DNA of 64,000 nucleotides from Mycobacterium sp. DL440. Lineage in GTDB: Bacteria > Actinomycetota > Actinomycetes > Mycobacteriales > Mycobacteriaceae. The stretch covers positions 3,611,227-3,675,226 of the forward strand of contig NZ_CP050191.1 in NCBI RefSeq assembly GCF_011745145.1, in the 5' to 3' direction. Below the pieces are notes generated by a model, which was not told the origin of the DNA, did not search any database, and saw nothing but the letters and a program-made list of their open reading frames with translations. Positions within the stretch are counted from its first letter, which is position 1. Each line of letters starts with the position of its first letter. The translations under genes were made by a program, and so were the position numbers. Below, in pieces: positions 7,742-17,225 of this stretch.

Positions 7742-9826
7742 ATGGCTGTCGACTGGGTGCTCGCACCGCGTGACCGCGCGCTCGACGGCTTGGAGGCGGG
7801 CCTGCACGAGCGTTGCGGCGCCGCACTACTGGGCCCCGCCGGGGTGGGCAAGACATCAGTGGCCCGGACCGCGGCCGAACACCTCGCGCCGGATTTCCGC
7901 CGCGTCCTGTGGATCACCGGTACGGAATCGGCTGCGGCAGTTCCCTTTGCGGCGGTCGCGCACCTGATCGACATCCCCTCGGCGGGCAAGACCGCCGACG
8001 TGATGAGCGCAGCACGTGAGACGCTCGGATCCGAGTTGTTGATGGTCGTCGATGACGCGCACCTGCTGGACCGGTTGTCGGCGGCGCTCGTCTACCAACT
8101 CGCCGTGAGCGGCGCGGCCAAACTCATCGTGACCGCATCCGCGGGGGCGCCCAACGACGTCGCGGCATTGTGGGGCGACCGGTTGGTGAACCGTGTCGAG
8201 ATGTCACCGCCGGGCCACGATGACGCCCGGCTGGCTGATCAGGTGGACACGTTTCTCGCCGACCTGCCCGACGACGTAGCCGCGGTCTTGCGACAGCTAG
8301 CAGTGCACGATCCGCTGCCCCTTTCCGATCTGACGGCATTGACCAGCGCCGATGCCGTGCAGGCGGCACAACACGGCGGCGTGATTCGCATCGACGACGA
8401 AGCAGTGCACTGCGTGCATCCGCTGTTCCTGAGCGCCATGCGGGCCACCATCGGCGGGCCCGGTCTGCGCCGGTTGCGCAACACGGTGGTCCAGCGGTTG
8501 TCCACGGCGCCGCGGCCCGGCGTGGTGGACCGGCTGCGGGTGGCGGTGCTGGCCCTCGACAGCGATGTGTCCCTGGCCGCTGACGAACTCGTCCGCGCGG
8601 CCGGCGAGGCGCTGCGGTTGGGCGACCTGGAATTGAGCGAACGGCTGGGGCGGGCCGCGACAGCGTCCGATGGCGAATCCAGTGCCGCTTTCACGGGTCT
8701 GCTGACATTGGCATACGCGCTGGCCTGGCAGGGCCGCGGTCGCGAGGCCGATGCCGTATTGGGACGCATCGACCCGGCCGGCCTGTCGGAGGACCAACTG
8801 ATGGCGTGGGCGCTGCCGCAGGCGGCCAATCAGTTCTGGATGCTGTCAGAACCCGAACGCGCTACAGCGTTCCTGAGCGCCACCCGCCGGCGGGTATCCA
8901 CGCCGAGGGCGCAGACCACACTCGACGCCTTGGCAGCGACCTTTGCGATGAATGCCGGTGCGCCACAACGGGCTTTGGGCCTGGCACTGGAGGTGCTGGC
9001 CTCCCCCGCGGCCGATGACACCGCAGTCGGCTGGGCCGGGTCGACAGCGGCGCTGAGTTGCGCACGCCTCGGCGCGTTCGACCGGGTCGACGCGATGGCC
9101 GAGCGCGCACTGACAGCAGGACATCCGGGTCTGTTGCGGTTCACCAGCGGATTCGGCCAAACCACGGCGCTACTGATGACCGGACAGCTGGCTCGTGCCG
9201 AGGAGTTGGCCCAAACGATCACCGATTTCACGCAGATGCTGCAGCCCGGCCGCGCCGTCGGCGAGGTGTTGATGGCTGACGTGCTCCTGGTTCGCGGCCA
9301 GTTCGATGAGGCGATCACCTTGTTACGCAAGGCGACTGCCGCGTTGGCACCGACGGGGTATTCCTGGGGCCCGTTGGCCTGGATGCTGCTGGCCCACGCG
9401 CTCGGGCAACGGGGCATGCCTGTTGAAGCCGGAAAGGCATTGTCGCGTGCGGAATCCCGGCACGGACTGAAGTCGATGCTGTTCGCGCCGGAGTTGGCAC
9501 TGGCCCGGGCCTGGACCTGCTTTGCTCGCAAAGATTCAGTGGGTGCGGTGACCGCAGCCCGCGACGCTGCCAAAGCAGCAGAGCGCGGCGAACAATCCGC
9601 CGTAATGCTTCGGGCCTTGCATGATGGCGTGCGATTGGGTGATACCCGCGCCGTCGACGGGCTGGCCCGCGTGGATCTGGATTGCGTATTCGGTGAGCTG
9701 ACTTCGGACCACGCGCGCGCGTTGGCGGGCGGGGACGGCGCGGCGTTGGCCGATGTCGCTGAGCGGTATCGCGGCGTCGGGATGCTCGCGGCGGCCGGGG
9801 ACGCAGACCGTCAGGCATCCGCGTAA
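7742..9826 (+). CDS. MalT/LuxR-type STAND ATPase lacking the C-terminal HTH
   Basis: A 694-residue protein. The N-terminal P-loop domain has Walker A GPAGVGKTS (31-39) and Walker B LLMVVDDAHLL (99-109). The remainder, from about residue 270, is Ala/Leu-rich helical repeats of the TPR-like kind found in large LuxR-family (LAL/MalT) regulators, ending GMLAAAGDADRQASA. In full-length relatives a LuxR helix-turn-helix of about 65 residues follows. None is present here, and the 121 bp after the stop do not encode one in any frame I could see. The product is therefore more likely a signalling ATPase acting through a partner, perhaps the adjoining STAS protein. It resembles the Rv1204c position in M. 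tuberculosis, but I cannot confirm orthology. Confidence 0.82.
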   Translation: MAVDWVLAPRDRALDGLEAGLHERCGAALLGPAGVGKTSVARTAAEHLAPDFRRVLWITGTESAAAVPFAAVAHLIDIPSAGKTADVMSAARETLGSELLMVVDDAHLLDRLSAALVYQLAVSGAAKLIVTASAGAPNDVAALWGDRLVNRVEMSPPGHDDARLADQVDTFLADLPDDVAAVLRQLAVHDPLPLSDLTALTSADAVQAAQHGGVIRIDDEAVHCVHPLFLSAMRATIGGPGLRRLRNTVVQRLSTAPRPGVVDRLRVAVLALDSDVSLAADELVRAAGEALRLGDLELSERLGRAATASDGESSAAFTGLLTLAYALAWQGRGREADAVLGRIDPAGLSEDQLMAWALPQAANQFWMLSEPERATAFLSATRRRVSTPRAQTTLDALAATFAMNAGAPQRALGLALEVLASPAADDTAVGWAGSTAALSCARLGAFDRVDAMAERALTAGHPGLLRFTSGFGQTTALLMTGQLARAEELAQTITDFTQMLQPGRAVGEVLMADVLLVRGQFDEAITLLRKATAALAPTGYSWGPLAWMLLAHALGQRGMPVEAGKALSRAESRHGLKSMLFAPELALARAWTCFARKDSVGAVTAARDAAKAAERGEQSAVMLRALHDGVRLGDTRAVDGLARVDLDCVFGELTSDHARALAGGDGAALADVAERYRGVGMLAAAGDADRQASA

Positions 9827-9947
9827 CACTGGCATCGATGGACCGGATGCAGGTCGCAGGACTATGGACTGACCAATCACCGCGCAGCACACACCGAGAC
9901 CGTACGTAGAATGCGCAGTGAGACCGCACGATCTCCAGGGGGGCTCG

Positions 9948-10832
9948 ATGAACCAGCTTGTCGCCAATACTGGCGCGATCACCGGCCTGCAAGGGGTCGT
10001 CGGCGGGGTCAGTGAAGACATGAACAACTTCAAGAATGCGTTCTCGGGCCCATCGGACCTCGCATCGAGCCATGGCCCTATCGGTTCTTTTGTGCAGGGC
10101 GCGGTCGGTGGAGCCAACTCATCGCGGGACGGTGCCCTCGGTGCCACCCAGCAAGCCGCCGGCAGGATGGCCGATCTGCTCGGCCAGGCGTCAAAGGCCT
10201 ACGATCGCGGCGATCTGAACGCCGCCGAACGACTCAAGGCCCAAGCCGATGCGCTCAGCGGTTCTGGCTCTGCGGCATCCACGGGCGGCGGGGCAAGCGG
10301 CGCAGGGGCGGGTGGCGGCGCCGACGGCGCGGGCCAGATGATGGGCCAATTCAGCCAGATGGCCGGGCAGATGATGCAGTCGGTGACCCAGCCACTGCAG
10401 GGCCTGAGCCAGGCCATGACGCAGGTGCCGCAGCAGGTCATGCAAGGAGTTCAAGGCATTGTCGAAGCCGCCACTCAGGCAGCCGGTGGTGGCGGCGACG
10501 CTGCGGCCACGGCCGCCGATGTCGGCGGTATGGGAGCCGACGAGGCCATCAAGGCCAACGCCACCGGTCATCAGGGCCCCGGCGACGGGCCGGGCGAGGG
10601 CTCCGACGGCGGCCCGTCGGAGCCGCACGACGGCAAAGACGACAAGAAGGACGACGCCGAGCACCGCAAACACGACGGTGAATCCGACCGCCGGGCCGAG
10701 GCCGGCGCCAGCGCCCTTGGGCACAACGAACAACTGGGCGATCGAGCCTCGGTCGGTGTGCGTCCGGAGGACGGCTACGGCGCCGGCGCGGTACCGACCC
10801 AGGTCCACAACATCAGCCCACGCCGGCAGTAG
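9948..10832 (+). CDS. EspC-like type VII secretion target with Gly-rich and charged tail
   Basis: About 294 residues. The first 100 look like an EspC/WXG-type helical hairpin: [52 protein letters not shown], ending in a YxxxD export motif (YDRGD). Then come a Gly/Ala/Ser linker, a Gln/Met-rich amphipathic stretch ([18 protein letters not shown]) and a strongly charged region ([18 protein letters not shown]). ATG at 9948 has an AGGGGGG ribosome-binding site; a GTG 30 bp upstream is less likely. TAGAAT (9907-9912) is a possible -10 box. No ESX locus is in the window, so the substrate is orphan here. Its 3' end overlaps the convergent ABC-F gene by 20 bp. Confidence 0.75.
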   Translation: MNQLVANTGAITGLQGVVGGVSEDMNNFKNAFSGPSDLASSHGPIGSFVQGAVGGANSSRDGALGATQQAAGRMADLLGQASKAYDRGDLNAAERLKAQADALSGSGSAASTGGGASGAGAGGGADGAGQMMGQFSQMAGQMMQSVTQPLQGLSQAMTQVPQQVMQGVQGIVEAATQAAGGGGDAAATAADVGGMGADEAIKANATGHQGPGDGPGEGSDGGPSEPHDGKDDKKDDAEHRKHDGESDRRAEAGASALGHNEQLGDRASVGVRPEDGYGAGAVPTQVHNISPRRQ

Positions 10833-12435
10833 CGCTCAGCTCGCCGCCTTCCAGCCGCAGCCAGCGGTCAATGCCGATCGCCTCCAGGAACCGTTCGTCG
10901 TGGCTGACCACCACGAAAGCCCCCTGGTAGGCGTTCAGCGCCGATTCCAGTTGCCTCACGCTGGCCAGGTCCAGGTTGTTGGTCGGCTCGTCCAACAGCA
11001 GTAGCTGAGGCGCGGGTTCGGCGTAGAGCACGCACGCCAGCGTCGCCCGCAGCCGCTCCCCGCCTGACAATGCCGCGACCGGCAGGTAGATACGGTCGCC
11101 GCGAAACAGGAACTGCGCCAACAGATGCATACGCCGGGTGTGTGACAGGCTCGGCGCGGCGGCCGCCAGACTCTCGGCCACCGTGCGGTCCTCGACAAGC
11201 AGATCCAGCCGCTGCGACAGCGAGGCAATGCGCCCGTCAGCCCGCTGCACCATGCCCGAGTCGGGTTCTAACGCGCCGTCGATGATCCGCAGCAGGGTTG
11301 ATTTGCCCGCCCCGTTGGAACCGCTCAGGGCGATGCGCTCCGGACCGCGGATAGAGAAACCAATACCGTTGTCGGCGAACAGTTTCTGCCCGCCACGGCT
11401 GATCTGCAGTCCGTCTCCCGCGAAGACCGTACGCCCCGCAGGCACCACGGTGTCGGGCAGCTCCAGCGCAATCACTTTGTCATCGCGCAACATTCGTTCG
11501 GCTTCGTCGAGCCGGTTGCGCGCATCATCGACCCGCTTGGCGTGCACATCGTCGGCGCGGGCCGCTGATTCCTGTGCATCCCGCTTGAGCTTGCCGGCCA
11601 CGATCTTCGGCAATCCGGCGTCCTTGACGTTGCGCGCCGCAGTCGACGAGCGTCGAGCGGCCCGCTCCCGCGCCTCCTGCATCTGCCGCTTCTCGCACTT
11701 AAGCTGTTGTTCGGCGTTGCGGATATTGCCCTCCGCCACTGACTGCGCAGCCTCAACGGTTTCCTGGTAGGCGGTGAAATGTCCTCCGTAGAAGATGATT
11801 TCGCCGCGGTACAGCTCGGCGATCTGCTCCATCCGGTCCAGAAGCACCCGGTCATGACTGACCACCAGAAGACAGCCCGCGTAGCCGTCCAGCGCGTCGT
11901 ACAGCCGGTGCCGGGCATCGCTGTCCAGGTTGTTGGTGGGCTCGTCGAGCAGCAGGACACCCGGCCGCTTCAACAATTGGGCAGCCAGCCCCAACGACAC
12001 CACCTCCCCGCCCGACAGGGTTCCCAATCGGCGGTCCAGAGCGATGCCGCCCAGCCCGAGCCGGTCCAACTGGGCACGGGAGCGTTCCTCGACGTCCCAG
12101 TCATCGCCGATGGTGGTGAACACCTCCTCGCTGGCATCACCGGCGGCCAAGGCTGCCAATGCATCGAGCACCGGGGAGATCCCCAGCACCGCTGCGACGG
12201 TGAGATCCGCTGTGAACGGCAGGCTTTGGGGTAGATAGCCGACGGCGCCGCCGGTCGTCACCGAACCCGATGAGGGTCGGTACTCCCTGGCGATCAGCTT
12301 GAGCAGCGTGCTCTTTCCGGCGCCGTTGGGGGCCACCAACCCGGTGCGGCCGGGGCCGACGGAAAACGATAGGTCGGAGAACAGCTCGACATCATCGGGC
12401 CAGGAAAACGACAGATGGGAACAGACAATAGACAT
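10813..12435 (-). CDS. ABC-F family ATP-binding protein
   Basis: A 540-residue soluble protein with two ABC ATPase domains and no membrane segments. Domain 1: [11 protein letters not shown] (Walker A), [11 protein letters not shown] (signature), [15 protein letters not shown] (Walker B). A Lys/Arg-rich linker follows (residues about 240-320). Domain 2: [39 protein letters not shown] and [14 protein letters not shown] proteins act on the ribosome; the group includes antibiotic-resistance (ribosome protection) members and EttA-type translation factors. The subgroup is not decided by sequence alone, but the isolated position and the structured 5' leader resemble resistance members. ATG at 12435 fits the family N-terminus ([15 protein letters not shown]). 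Confidence 0.9.
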   Translation of the reverse strand: MSIVCSHLSFSWPDDVELFSDLSFSVGPGRTGLVAPNGAGKSTLLKLIAREYRPSSGSVTTGGAVGYLPQSLPFTADLTVAAVLGISPVLDALAALAAGDASEEVFTTIGDDWDVEERSRAQLDRLGLGGIALDRRLGTLSGGEVVSLGLAAQLLKRPGVLLLDEPTNNLDSDARHRLYDALDGYAGCLLVVSHDRVLLDRMEQIAELYRGEIIFYGGHFTAYQETVEAAQSVAEGNIRNAEQQLKCEKRQMQEARERAARRSSTAARNVKDAGLPKIVAGKLKRDAQESAARADDVHAKRVDDARNRLDEAERMLRDDKVIALELPDTVVPAGRTVFAGDGLQISRGGQKLFADNGIGFSIRGPERIALSGSNGAGKSTLLRIIDGALEPDSGMVQRADGRIASLSQRLDLLVEDRTVAESLAAAAPSLSHTRRMHLLAQFLFRGDRIYLPVAALSGGERLRATLACVLYAEPAPQLLLLDEPTNNLDLASVRQLESALNAYQGAFVVVSHDERFLEAIGIDRWLRLEGGELSATAGVG

Positions 12436-12492
12436 GCGGGAACTCCAAGGTGATGCGGGCAGCAGGCACCGCATTGAGGGACAGGAACGCAG

Positions 12493-12531
12493 AACGAAGA
12501 GCCGGGATTACCCGGAGATGACCTCTTCGTT
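12493..12531 (-). promoter_or_regulatory. Nested hairpin in the ABC-F 5' leader
   Basis: AACGAAGAG (12493-12501) pairs perfectly with CTCTTCGTT (12523-12531), and inside it CCGGG (12502-12506) pairs with CCCGG (12511-12515). On the minus strand this lies about 58 nt before the ABC-F start codon. Upstream, TTAAAT precedes TTGCAC, with TACTAT (minus strand, around 12590) as a possible -10 box. The layout could be an attenuator. Confidence 0.5.
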
Positions 12532-12618
12532 GTCCTTGGCTCCCAGCATGTTTTCGGCCCACCTCGGTTGACAGCAGATGCGTTACCCATAGTACGCACG
12601 CGTGCAACCGATTTAAGT

Positions 12619-12984
12619 TCAGAACGTTCCGCGCAGCTGATCCAATTGGCGCCGTTCACGTTTCGTCGGCCGGCCGGCACCTCGATCTCGAACCGGAACG
12701 GCCGCCACGATCTCCTTGGGCGGCGGCGGCGGGCTGCGGTCGATCAGGCACTCGGAGGCCACCGAGGGCCCGACGCGTTTGGCGATCGGGCGGATGACCT
12801 CCACGATCCGGTCACGTCCGTCCAGCCGGACGCGCACCTCGTCACCGGGGCTTACGTGCTGCGCCGGTTTGGCCGGCACATTGTTGACCCGGACGTGACC
12901 ACCCCGGCAGGCGGCCGCCGCCGCGGACCGGGTCTTGGTGATGCGCACGGCCCAGATCCAGCTGTCGACACGGACGGTGCTCAC
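12619..12984 (-). CDS. S4-domain RNA-binding protein (Hsp15/RqcP-like)
   Basis: A 121-residue protein starting [31 protein letters not shown], the S4 RNA-binding fold, followed by [20 protein letters not shown] and a basic tail ([18 protein letters not shown]). The family includes E. coli Hsp15, which binds nascent-chain-blocked 50S subunits, and Firmicute RqcP. The start is GTG at 12984, overlapping the dapE stop by 4 bp, so it is probably translated after dapE. The spacing to the ABC-F gene is about 180 bp. Confidence 0.9.
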   Translation of the reverse strand: MSTVRVDSWIWAVRITKTRSAAAAACRGGHVRVNNVPAKPAQHVSPGDEVRVRLDGRDRIVEVIRPIAKRVGPSVASECLIDRSPPPPPKEIVAAVPVRDRGAGRPTKRERRQLDQLRGTF

Positions 12985-14045
12985 GTCAGATATCGCCGCA
13001 ACGTATCGGTGGTGGCGGTGATCGCGGCGACGTCGACCCGTTCATCGACCTTGTGCGCGAGGTTGGGATCACCCGGCCCGTAGTTGACGGCCGGGATCCC
13101 CAGCGCGGCGAACCGGGACACATCCGTCCAGCCGTATTTGGCGCGGACCTGTCCCCCGGCGGCGGCCACCAGCGCGGCCGCTGCCGGTTGGGCCAGCCCG
13201 GGCAGGGCGCCCGCGGCGGCGTCGGTCAAGTCGATGGCGACGTCGAGGCCGTCGAACACCTCGTGCACGTGGGCGACGGCCTGCTCGACGCTGCGGTCGG
13301 GGGCGAATCGGAAGTTGACGGTCACCGATGCGGTGTCCGGGATGACGTTGCCGGCGATACCGCCGTCGATACGGACCGCCGACAGCCCTTCCCGGTACAC
13401 ACAGCCATCGATGTCGACGTTGCGGGGCTGGTAGGCGGTGAGCCGGTCCAGCACAGCGCCGAGTTTATGAATCGCGTTGTCGCCCAACCACGATCGTGCC
13501 GAATGCGCGCGGGTGCCGGTAGCGCCGACGACGACACGGATGGTGCCCTGGCAGCCCGCCTCGATGAAGCCGCCGGAGGGTTCGCCGAGGATCGCAACGT
13601 CGGCCTGAAGCCAATCCGGCAGCTCGCGTTCGATGCGGCCGAGCCCGTTGGCGCTGGACTCGATCTCCTCGCAGTCGTACATCACCAGGGTGATGTCATG
13701 GCTGGGCTCGGCGATCGTGGCGGCCAGGTGCAGGAACACCGCGTCACCCGACTTCATGTCCGAGGTGCCGCAGCCCCACATCTCGCCGTTCTTGATGTGG
13801 CTGGGCAGGTTGTCGGCGGCGGGCACGGTGTCGATGTGCCCGGCCAGCATCACCCGCGACGGGCGGCCCAGGTTGGTGCGGGCCAGCACGGCATCGCCGT
13901 TGCGGACCACCTCGAACCACGGCGCCTGCGCGCGCAGCGCAGCTTCGATCTCGTCGGCGATGCGTTGCTCGTGACGTGACTCGCTGGGGATGTCCACCAA
14001 GGCAGCGGTCAGCGCGATCGGATCGGCACGCAGGTCTAGCCCCAT
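12981..14045 (-). CDS. dapE: Succinyl-diaminopimelate desuccinylase
   Basis: A 354-residue M20-family metallopeptidase that releases succinate from N-succinyl-LL-DAP in lysine and peptidoglycan synthesis. Visible signatures: [14 protein letters not shown] (metal-binding His and Asp), [17 protein letters not shown] (bridging Asp), [17 protein letters not shown] (catalytic Glu pair), [18 protein letters not shown] and [17 protein letters not shown] (C-terminal metal-ligand His). The start ATG at 14045 gives [21 protein letters not shown], as in Rv1202; longer frames only read antisense of dapD. Divergent from dapD with 34 bp between start codons. Confidence 0.95.
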   Translation of the reverse strand: MGLDLRADPIALTAALVDIPSESRHEQRIADEIEAALRAQAPWFEVVRNGDAVLARTNLGRPSRVMLAGHIDTVPAADNLPSHIKNGEMWGCGTSDMKSGDAVFLHLAATIAEPSHDITLVMYDCEEIESSANGLGRIERELPDWLQADVAILGEPSGGFIEAGCQGTIRVVVGATGTRAHSARSWLGDNAIHKLGAVLDRLTAYQPRNVDIDGCVYREGLSAVRIDGGIAGNVIPDTASVTVNFRFAPDRSVEQAVAHVHEVFDGLDVAIDLTDAAAGALPGLAQPAAAALVAAAGGQVRAKYGWTDVSRFAALGIPAVNYGPGDPNLAHKVDERVDVAAITATTDTLRRYLT

Positions 14046-14079
14046 GGTGTTCGAGGCTAGTCCAGTAACCTTGGCCAAC

Positions 14080-15024
14080 GTGACTGCAGCATCTGGCGTC
14101 GGCCTGGCCACCATCACCGCCGACGGGACCGTCCTGGACACCTGGTTTCCCGCCCCCGAGCTGAGCGCCTCCGGCGACGCCGGCACGGTGAAGCTCACCG
14201 GCGATGACATCCCCACCGAGTTCGCGGGTCTGACCGCCCCCGATACCGACCGCGGTGTCGAGGTGGTGGCGGTACGCACCACGATCGCCTCGCTGGACGA
14301 CAGCCCTGTCGATACCTACGACGTCTGGCTGCGGCTGCACCTGCTGTCGCACCGGCTGACCAAGCCACACGAGGCCAACCTCGACGGCATCTTCGGCCTG
14401 CTGGCCAACGTGGTGTGGACGAACTTCGGGCCGTGCGCGGTCGAGGGATTCGAGACGGTGCGCGCCAAGCTGCGTCGCCGCGGGGCCGTCGCGGTCTACG
14501 GCGTCGACAAGTTCCCCCGCATGGTCGACTACGTGTTGCCCTCCGGAGTGCGCATCGCCGACGCCGACCGTGTCCGCCTGGGTGCACACCTCGCCGCGGG
14601 TACGACAGTCATGCACGAAGGCTTCGTGAACTTCAACGCCGGCACGCTGGGCACCTCGATGGTGGAGGGCCGCATCTCGGCCGGTGTGGTGGTCGACGAC
14701 GGCTCCGACATCGGTGGCGGCGCGTCGATCATGGGCACGCTCTCCGGTGGCGGCAAAGAGGTGATCTCGGTGGGCAAGCGCTGCCTGCTGGGCGCCAACG
14801 CCGGCCTGGGCATCTCACTCGGCGATGACTGCGTCATCGAGGCCGGGCTCTACGTCACCGGTGGCACCAAGGTGACCACATCTGACGGCCAGACCACGAA
14901 GGCCGTCGAGCTCTCCGGCGCCAACAACCTGCTGTTCCGCCGCAACTCGCTCTCGGGTGCGGTCGAAGTGGTCAAGCGTGACGGCACCGGCATCACGCTC
15001 AACGAGGCGCTGCACGCCAACTAG
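14080..15024 (+). CDS. dapD: Tetrahydrodipicolinate N-succinyltransferase
   Basis: A 314-residue left-handed beta-helix transferase that succinylates tetrahydrodipicolinate, two steps before DapE. The N-terminal domain ([21 protein letters not shown]) is the mycobacterial type; the hexapeptide-repeat region includes [40 protein letters not shown] and [22 protein letters not shown] at 14080 matches the family N-terminus, and TAACCT (14066-14071) is a suitable -10 box for a leaderless transcript. An in-frame ATG at 14044 is possible but lies inside the divergent promoter region and overlaps the dapE start. Confidence 0.94.
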   Translation: MTAASGVGLATITADGTVLDTWFPAPELSASGDAGTVKLTGDDIPTEFAGLTAPDTDRGVEVVAVRTTIASLDDSPVDTYDVWLRLHLLSHRLTKPHEANLDGIFGLLANVVWTNFGPCAVEGFETVRAKLRRRGAVAVYGVDKFPRMVDYVLPSGVRIADADRVRLGAHLAAGTTVMHEGFVNFNAGTLGTSMVEGRISAGVVVDDGSDIGGGASIMGTLSGGGKEVISVGKRCLLGANAGLGISLGDDCVIEAGLYVTGGTKVTTSDGQTTKAVELSGANNLLFRRNSLSGAVEVVKRDGTGITLNEALHAN

Positions 15025-15040
15025 ATTCCTGCCGCCGAAC

Positions 15041-15087
15041 GTCGGCTTGTGTGTCAAACTTCGCGAAAAGCAGACACGCAAGCCAAC
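15041..15087. terminator. Stem-loop after dapD
   Basis: Arms 15041-15055 and 15073-15087 form a 15-bp stem with one mismatch and one G-U pair, enclosing a 17-nt loop. It begins 16 bp after the dapD stop and ends 17 bp before the next start codon, so it probably ends the dapD message. Confidence 0.55.
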
Positions 15088-15104
15088 ATTCGAGGACTCA
15101 CGCT

Positions 15105-16538
15105 ATGCGGCGTTTCGCGCGTTGGTGGACCATCGGCATGGTCGCCACAGTTGCCGTCTGCACGATAGCCGGTGGCGTCATCGTCTACTTGGCCGGGCGA
15201 ACGCCGAGCAAGAGCGTTCCGGTGTTTCATCGGGGCGCCTGGCAGCCGCCAGCACAGAAGGTGCTTGCGTCACCAATGCGACAACAGCCGGTACCGGGCT
15301 GGCGCACTCACGTCGAGGATCTCAACCTGCCCGAATCGAGCATCTTCGGGACATCCGACAACTCGGCTCAGTCAGATCCCTTCGTGGGCGCTGTAAACAG
15401 CAACAGCTATTTTCTCACCAGCAGTCCTCGTGTACCCGACCGGCAGTGGTGGCTGGTCGGATTAGATGTCCACACCGGCAAACAATTGTTTTCACCGGTA
15501 TCGATCGACGCTGGTTCGAGATTTCCCCACTGCTTTGTGAATGGGCCCCAGTTCGTGCTGTGCCTCGCCGACGCCGTTCACGGAGAAACCACGGAGACCA
15601 CCGCGTGGGTGATCGACGCGCATACCGGCGAGGTGGTGTTCGACGGCCCGAGTGAGCTACACACCACGCCTGGCAGCGGCGTGCAAGTCGATCAGGCAGG
15701 AATCTACGCGGTAGCTCAGATACGAGGCGAGGGCCTTTACGGCATCGGCCCCCATGCGGAAACGACCTGGCTCGTTCCGCACACCGCAATGGTCTCCTCC
15801 AGAATTTCAGTTTCGGCCATCGACACTGCTCCACCAACCTTGGCCGCGGCGCAAGACACCACTCCCGGCTCCGATGGCATGGTTGTCTTCTCCTTAGCCG
15901 ACGGCAAGGTGATGAGACCCGACCTGGGCAACGGCAATATTCCCGGATCGGCTGTCGTCTATCCCGGGGGATTCGCAATGGAGATCATTGCCGACACAGA
16001 GTACTCAACACCTCGCAGTGTGGCGTTCTTCGATGACGGCGGTAATCGTGTTGCCGAAACCAAGGTTTCGGGCTCTCTATCGCCATTTTCGATGTCCCTT
16101 CCCATTGTGGAGGATGTGCCCGTATCGACTGTCTTCGGAGCAAACGGGGCGGGACTCGTCCAACTCCTCGATCGGGAACTCACCCAGAACGCCGTGTTTG
16201 TCGGCCCGCGTCTATACGCGCCTGAATCCAATTGGGAAGGCCCGGTCAAAGTGCGAAAGTGGAGGCAGTTCGACCTGACGACAGGCGCAGAAGGAAACAC
16301 CTGCCAAACCAACATGAGCGGCTATCTAGCCAATGACGGCAGCGTCGGCCTATTCGAAACGGTCCGCTACGAGGTCACTGGAGCCACGACGTTCGCGATG
16401 GACCTCGCCACCTGCCAAAAACTGTGGTCCGTTCCTGTCAGTCCTGATTCGTACCACAGGCTTTGGCGGATCAACGACACACTCGCGGAGCTTTCTGACG
16501 ACGGCAAGGAACTCCACTCACTGGTAGCTCCTGGATAG
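15105..16538 (+). CDS. Membrane-anchored PQQ/WD-like beta-propeller protein
   Basis: A 477-residue protein with a short basic N-terminus and one membrane helix (residues about 8-31, TIGMVATVAVCTIAGGVIVYLAG), then an exported domain. Repeated blade-like strands are visible: WWLVGLDVHTGKQLFSPVS, AWVIDAHTGEVVFDG, FAMDLATCQKLWSVPV; these are of the PQQ-like propeller kind. Four or more Cys in the exported part could form disulfides. Function is not known. Base composition is clearly lower in GC than neighbours (a sampled 60-bp line near 15481 is 47 percent GC, another near 16081 is 55 percent), which suggests horizontal acquisition. The start ATG at 15105 is chosen because the upstream in-frame codons lie inside the dapD hairpin. 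Confidence 0.75.
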   Translation: MRRFARWWTIGMVATVAVCTIAGGVIVYLAGRTPSKSVPVFHRGAWQPPAQKVLASPMRQQPVPGWRTHVEDLNLPESSIFGTSDNSAQSDPFVGAVNSNSYFLTSSPRVPDRQWWLVGLDVHTGKQLFSPVSIDAGSRFPHCFVNGPQFVLCLADAVHGETTETTAWVIDAHTGEVVFDGPSELHTTPGSGVQVDQAGIYAVAQIRGEGLYGIGPHAETTWLVPHTAMVSSRISVSAIDTAPPTLAAAQDTTPGSDGMVVFSLADGKVMRPDLGNGNIPGSAVVYPGGFAMEIIADTEYSTPRSVAFFDDGGNRVAETKVSGSLSPFSMSLPIVEDVPVSTVFGANGAGLVQLLDRELTQNAVFVGPRLYAPESNWEGPVKVRKWRQFDLTTGAEGNTCQTNMSGYLANDGSVGLFETVRYEVTGATTFAMDLATCQKLWSVPVSPDSYHRLWRINDTLAELSDDGKELHSLVAPG

Positions 16539-16559
16539 TTCACGCCGACGTAGAGCCGT

Positions 16560-16811
16560 TCAGGTGCAGGGTATTCCGTGTGGGCCGCCGATCCAGTGGC
16601 CTGGTGGGGAGTTCCCCGGGCACCATTTCTTGACCTGCCCAGGCGGAAGGTTGGGGCCTGGGTTCCAGTCCACCCATCCCGGGCCCGGAATCCATGGAAT
16701 GTTCGGTCCCCAGCCAGGGTCAGCCTGTGCCGAACCTGCGCCCAATGCGAGCGAGCCAAGGCCAAGCGCACCGGCGATCACCGCCGTTCCAGCGGCTTTC
16801 TTGAGATTCAT
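16560..16811 (-). CDS. Small secreted Pro/Trp/Gly-rich protein
   Basis: 83 residues: a signal peptide MNLKKAAGTAVIAGALGLGS followed by LALGAGSAQA with likely cleavage at AQA-DP, then a mature peptide of about 50 residues rich in Pro, Gly and Trp (WGPNIPWIPGPGW, WNPGPNLPPG) with two Cys (WCPGN and IPCT). Small proteins of this pattern are common in mycobacteria and have no known function. ATG at 16811 gives a regular signal peptide; the longer in-frame start adds a Cys-containing segment in front of it. Convergent with the beta-propeller gene, 21 bp apart. Confidence 0.78.
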   Translation of the reverse strand: MNLKKAAGTAVIAGALGLGSLALGAGSAQADPGWGPNIPWIPGPGWVDWNPGPNLPPGQVKKWCPGNSPPGHWIGGPHGIPCT

Positions 16812-16877
16812 ACATGCCTCCAAACCGAGGCACGACATCGACGTGCAGTCCGTGCCCCGTCGGCACCCAAGTTACTC

Positions 16878-17225
16878 CTACTCGGCGGCGAGCACGCAGA
16901 ACTCATTGCCCTCCGGGTCGGCCAGCACCACCCACGTTTCCTCACCTTGGCCGACGTCGACGTGGCGGGCGCCCATGCCGATCAGCCGGTCCACCTCGGC
17001 CTGCTGATCGTCTGGCGTGAAGTCCAGATGCAGGCGGTTCTTGACCACCTTGCCTTCCGGCACGGCCAGGAACAGCCAGATGGGGCCGGCGCCCGGTGGC
17101 GGGGTGAGGATCACATCACCGTCGGCATCAGTGTGTGAAGGCCAGCCGAGCACCTCCGACCACCACGCGCCCAACACTTCGGGATCGTGCGCGTCGATGC
17201 AGATCTCAGTGAATCTCAGTCCCAT
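16878..17225 (-). CDS. VOC (glyoxalase-like) family protein
   Basis: A 115-residue vicinal-oxygen-chelate fold protein: LRFTEICIDAHDPEVLGAWWSEVLGW, then VILTPPPGAGPIWLFLAVPEGK, NRLHLDFTPDDQQAEVDRLIGMGA and WVVLADPEGNEFCVL. It is the single-domain actinobacterial group (Glyoxalase_6 type) with no assigned substrate. Its 5' end overlaps the stop of fadD36 by 10 bp, so the two are co-transcribed and may be translationally coupled. Confidence 0.9.
   Translation of the reverse strand: MGLRFTEICIDAHDPEVLGAWWSEVLGWPSHTDADGDVILTPPPGAGPIWLFLAVPEGKVVKNRLHLDFTPDDQQAEVDRLIGMGARHVDVGQGEETWVVLADPEGNEFCVLAAE

Noticed and set aside
9827..9947. Possible frameshifted LuxR HTH after the MalT-like ATPase
   Set aside because: None of the three plus frames encodes an HTH; the sequence looks like a normal promoter region for the EspC-like gene.
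12568..12593. TTGACA-16 bp-TAGTAC promoter on the plus strand
   Set aside because: It would read antisense into the S4 and dapE genes with no plus-strand gene to serve; hexamers of this quality occur by chance.
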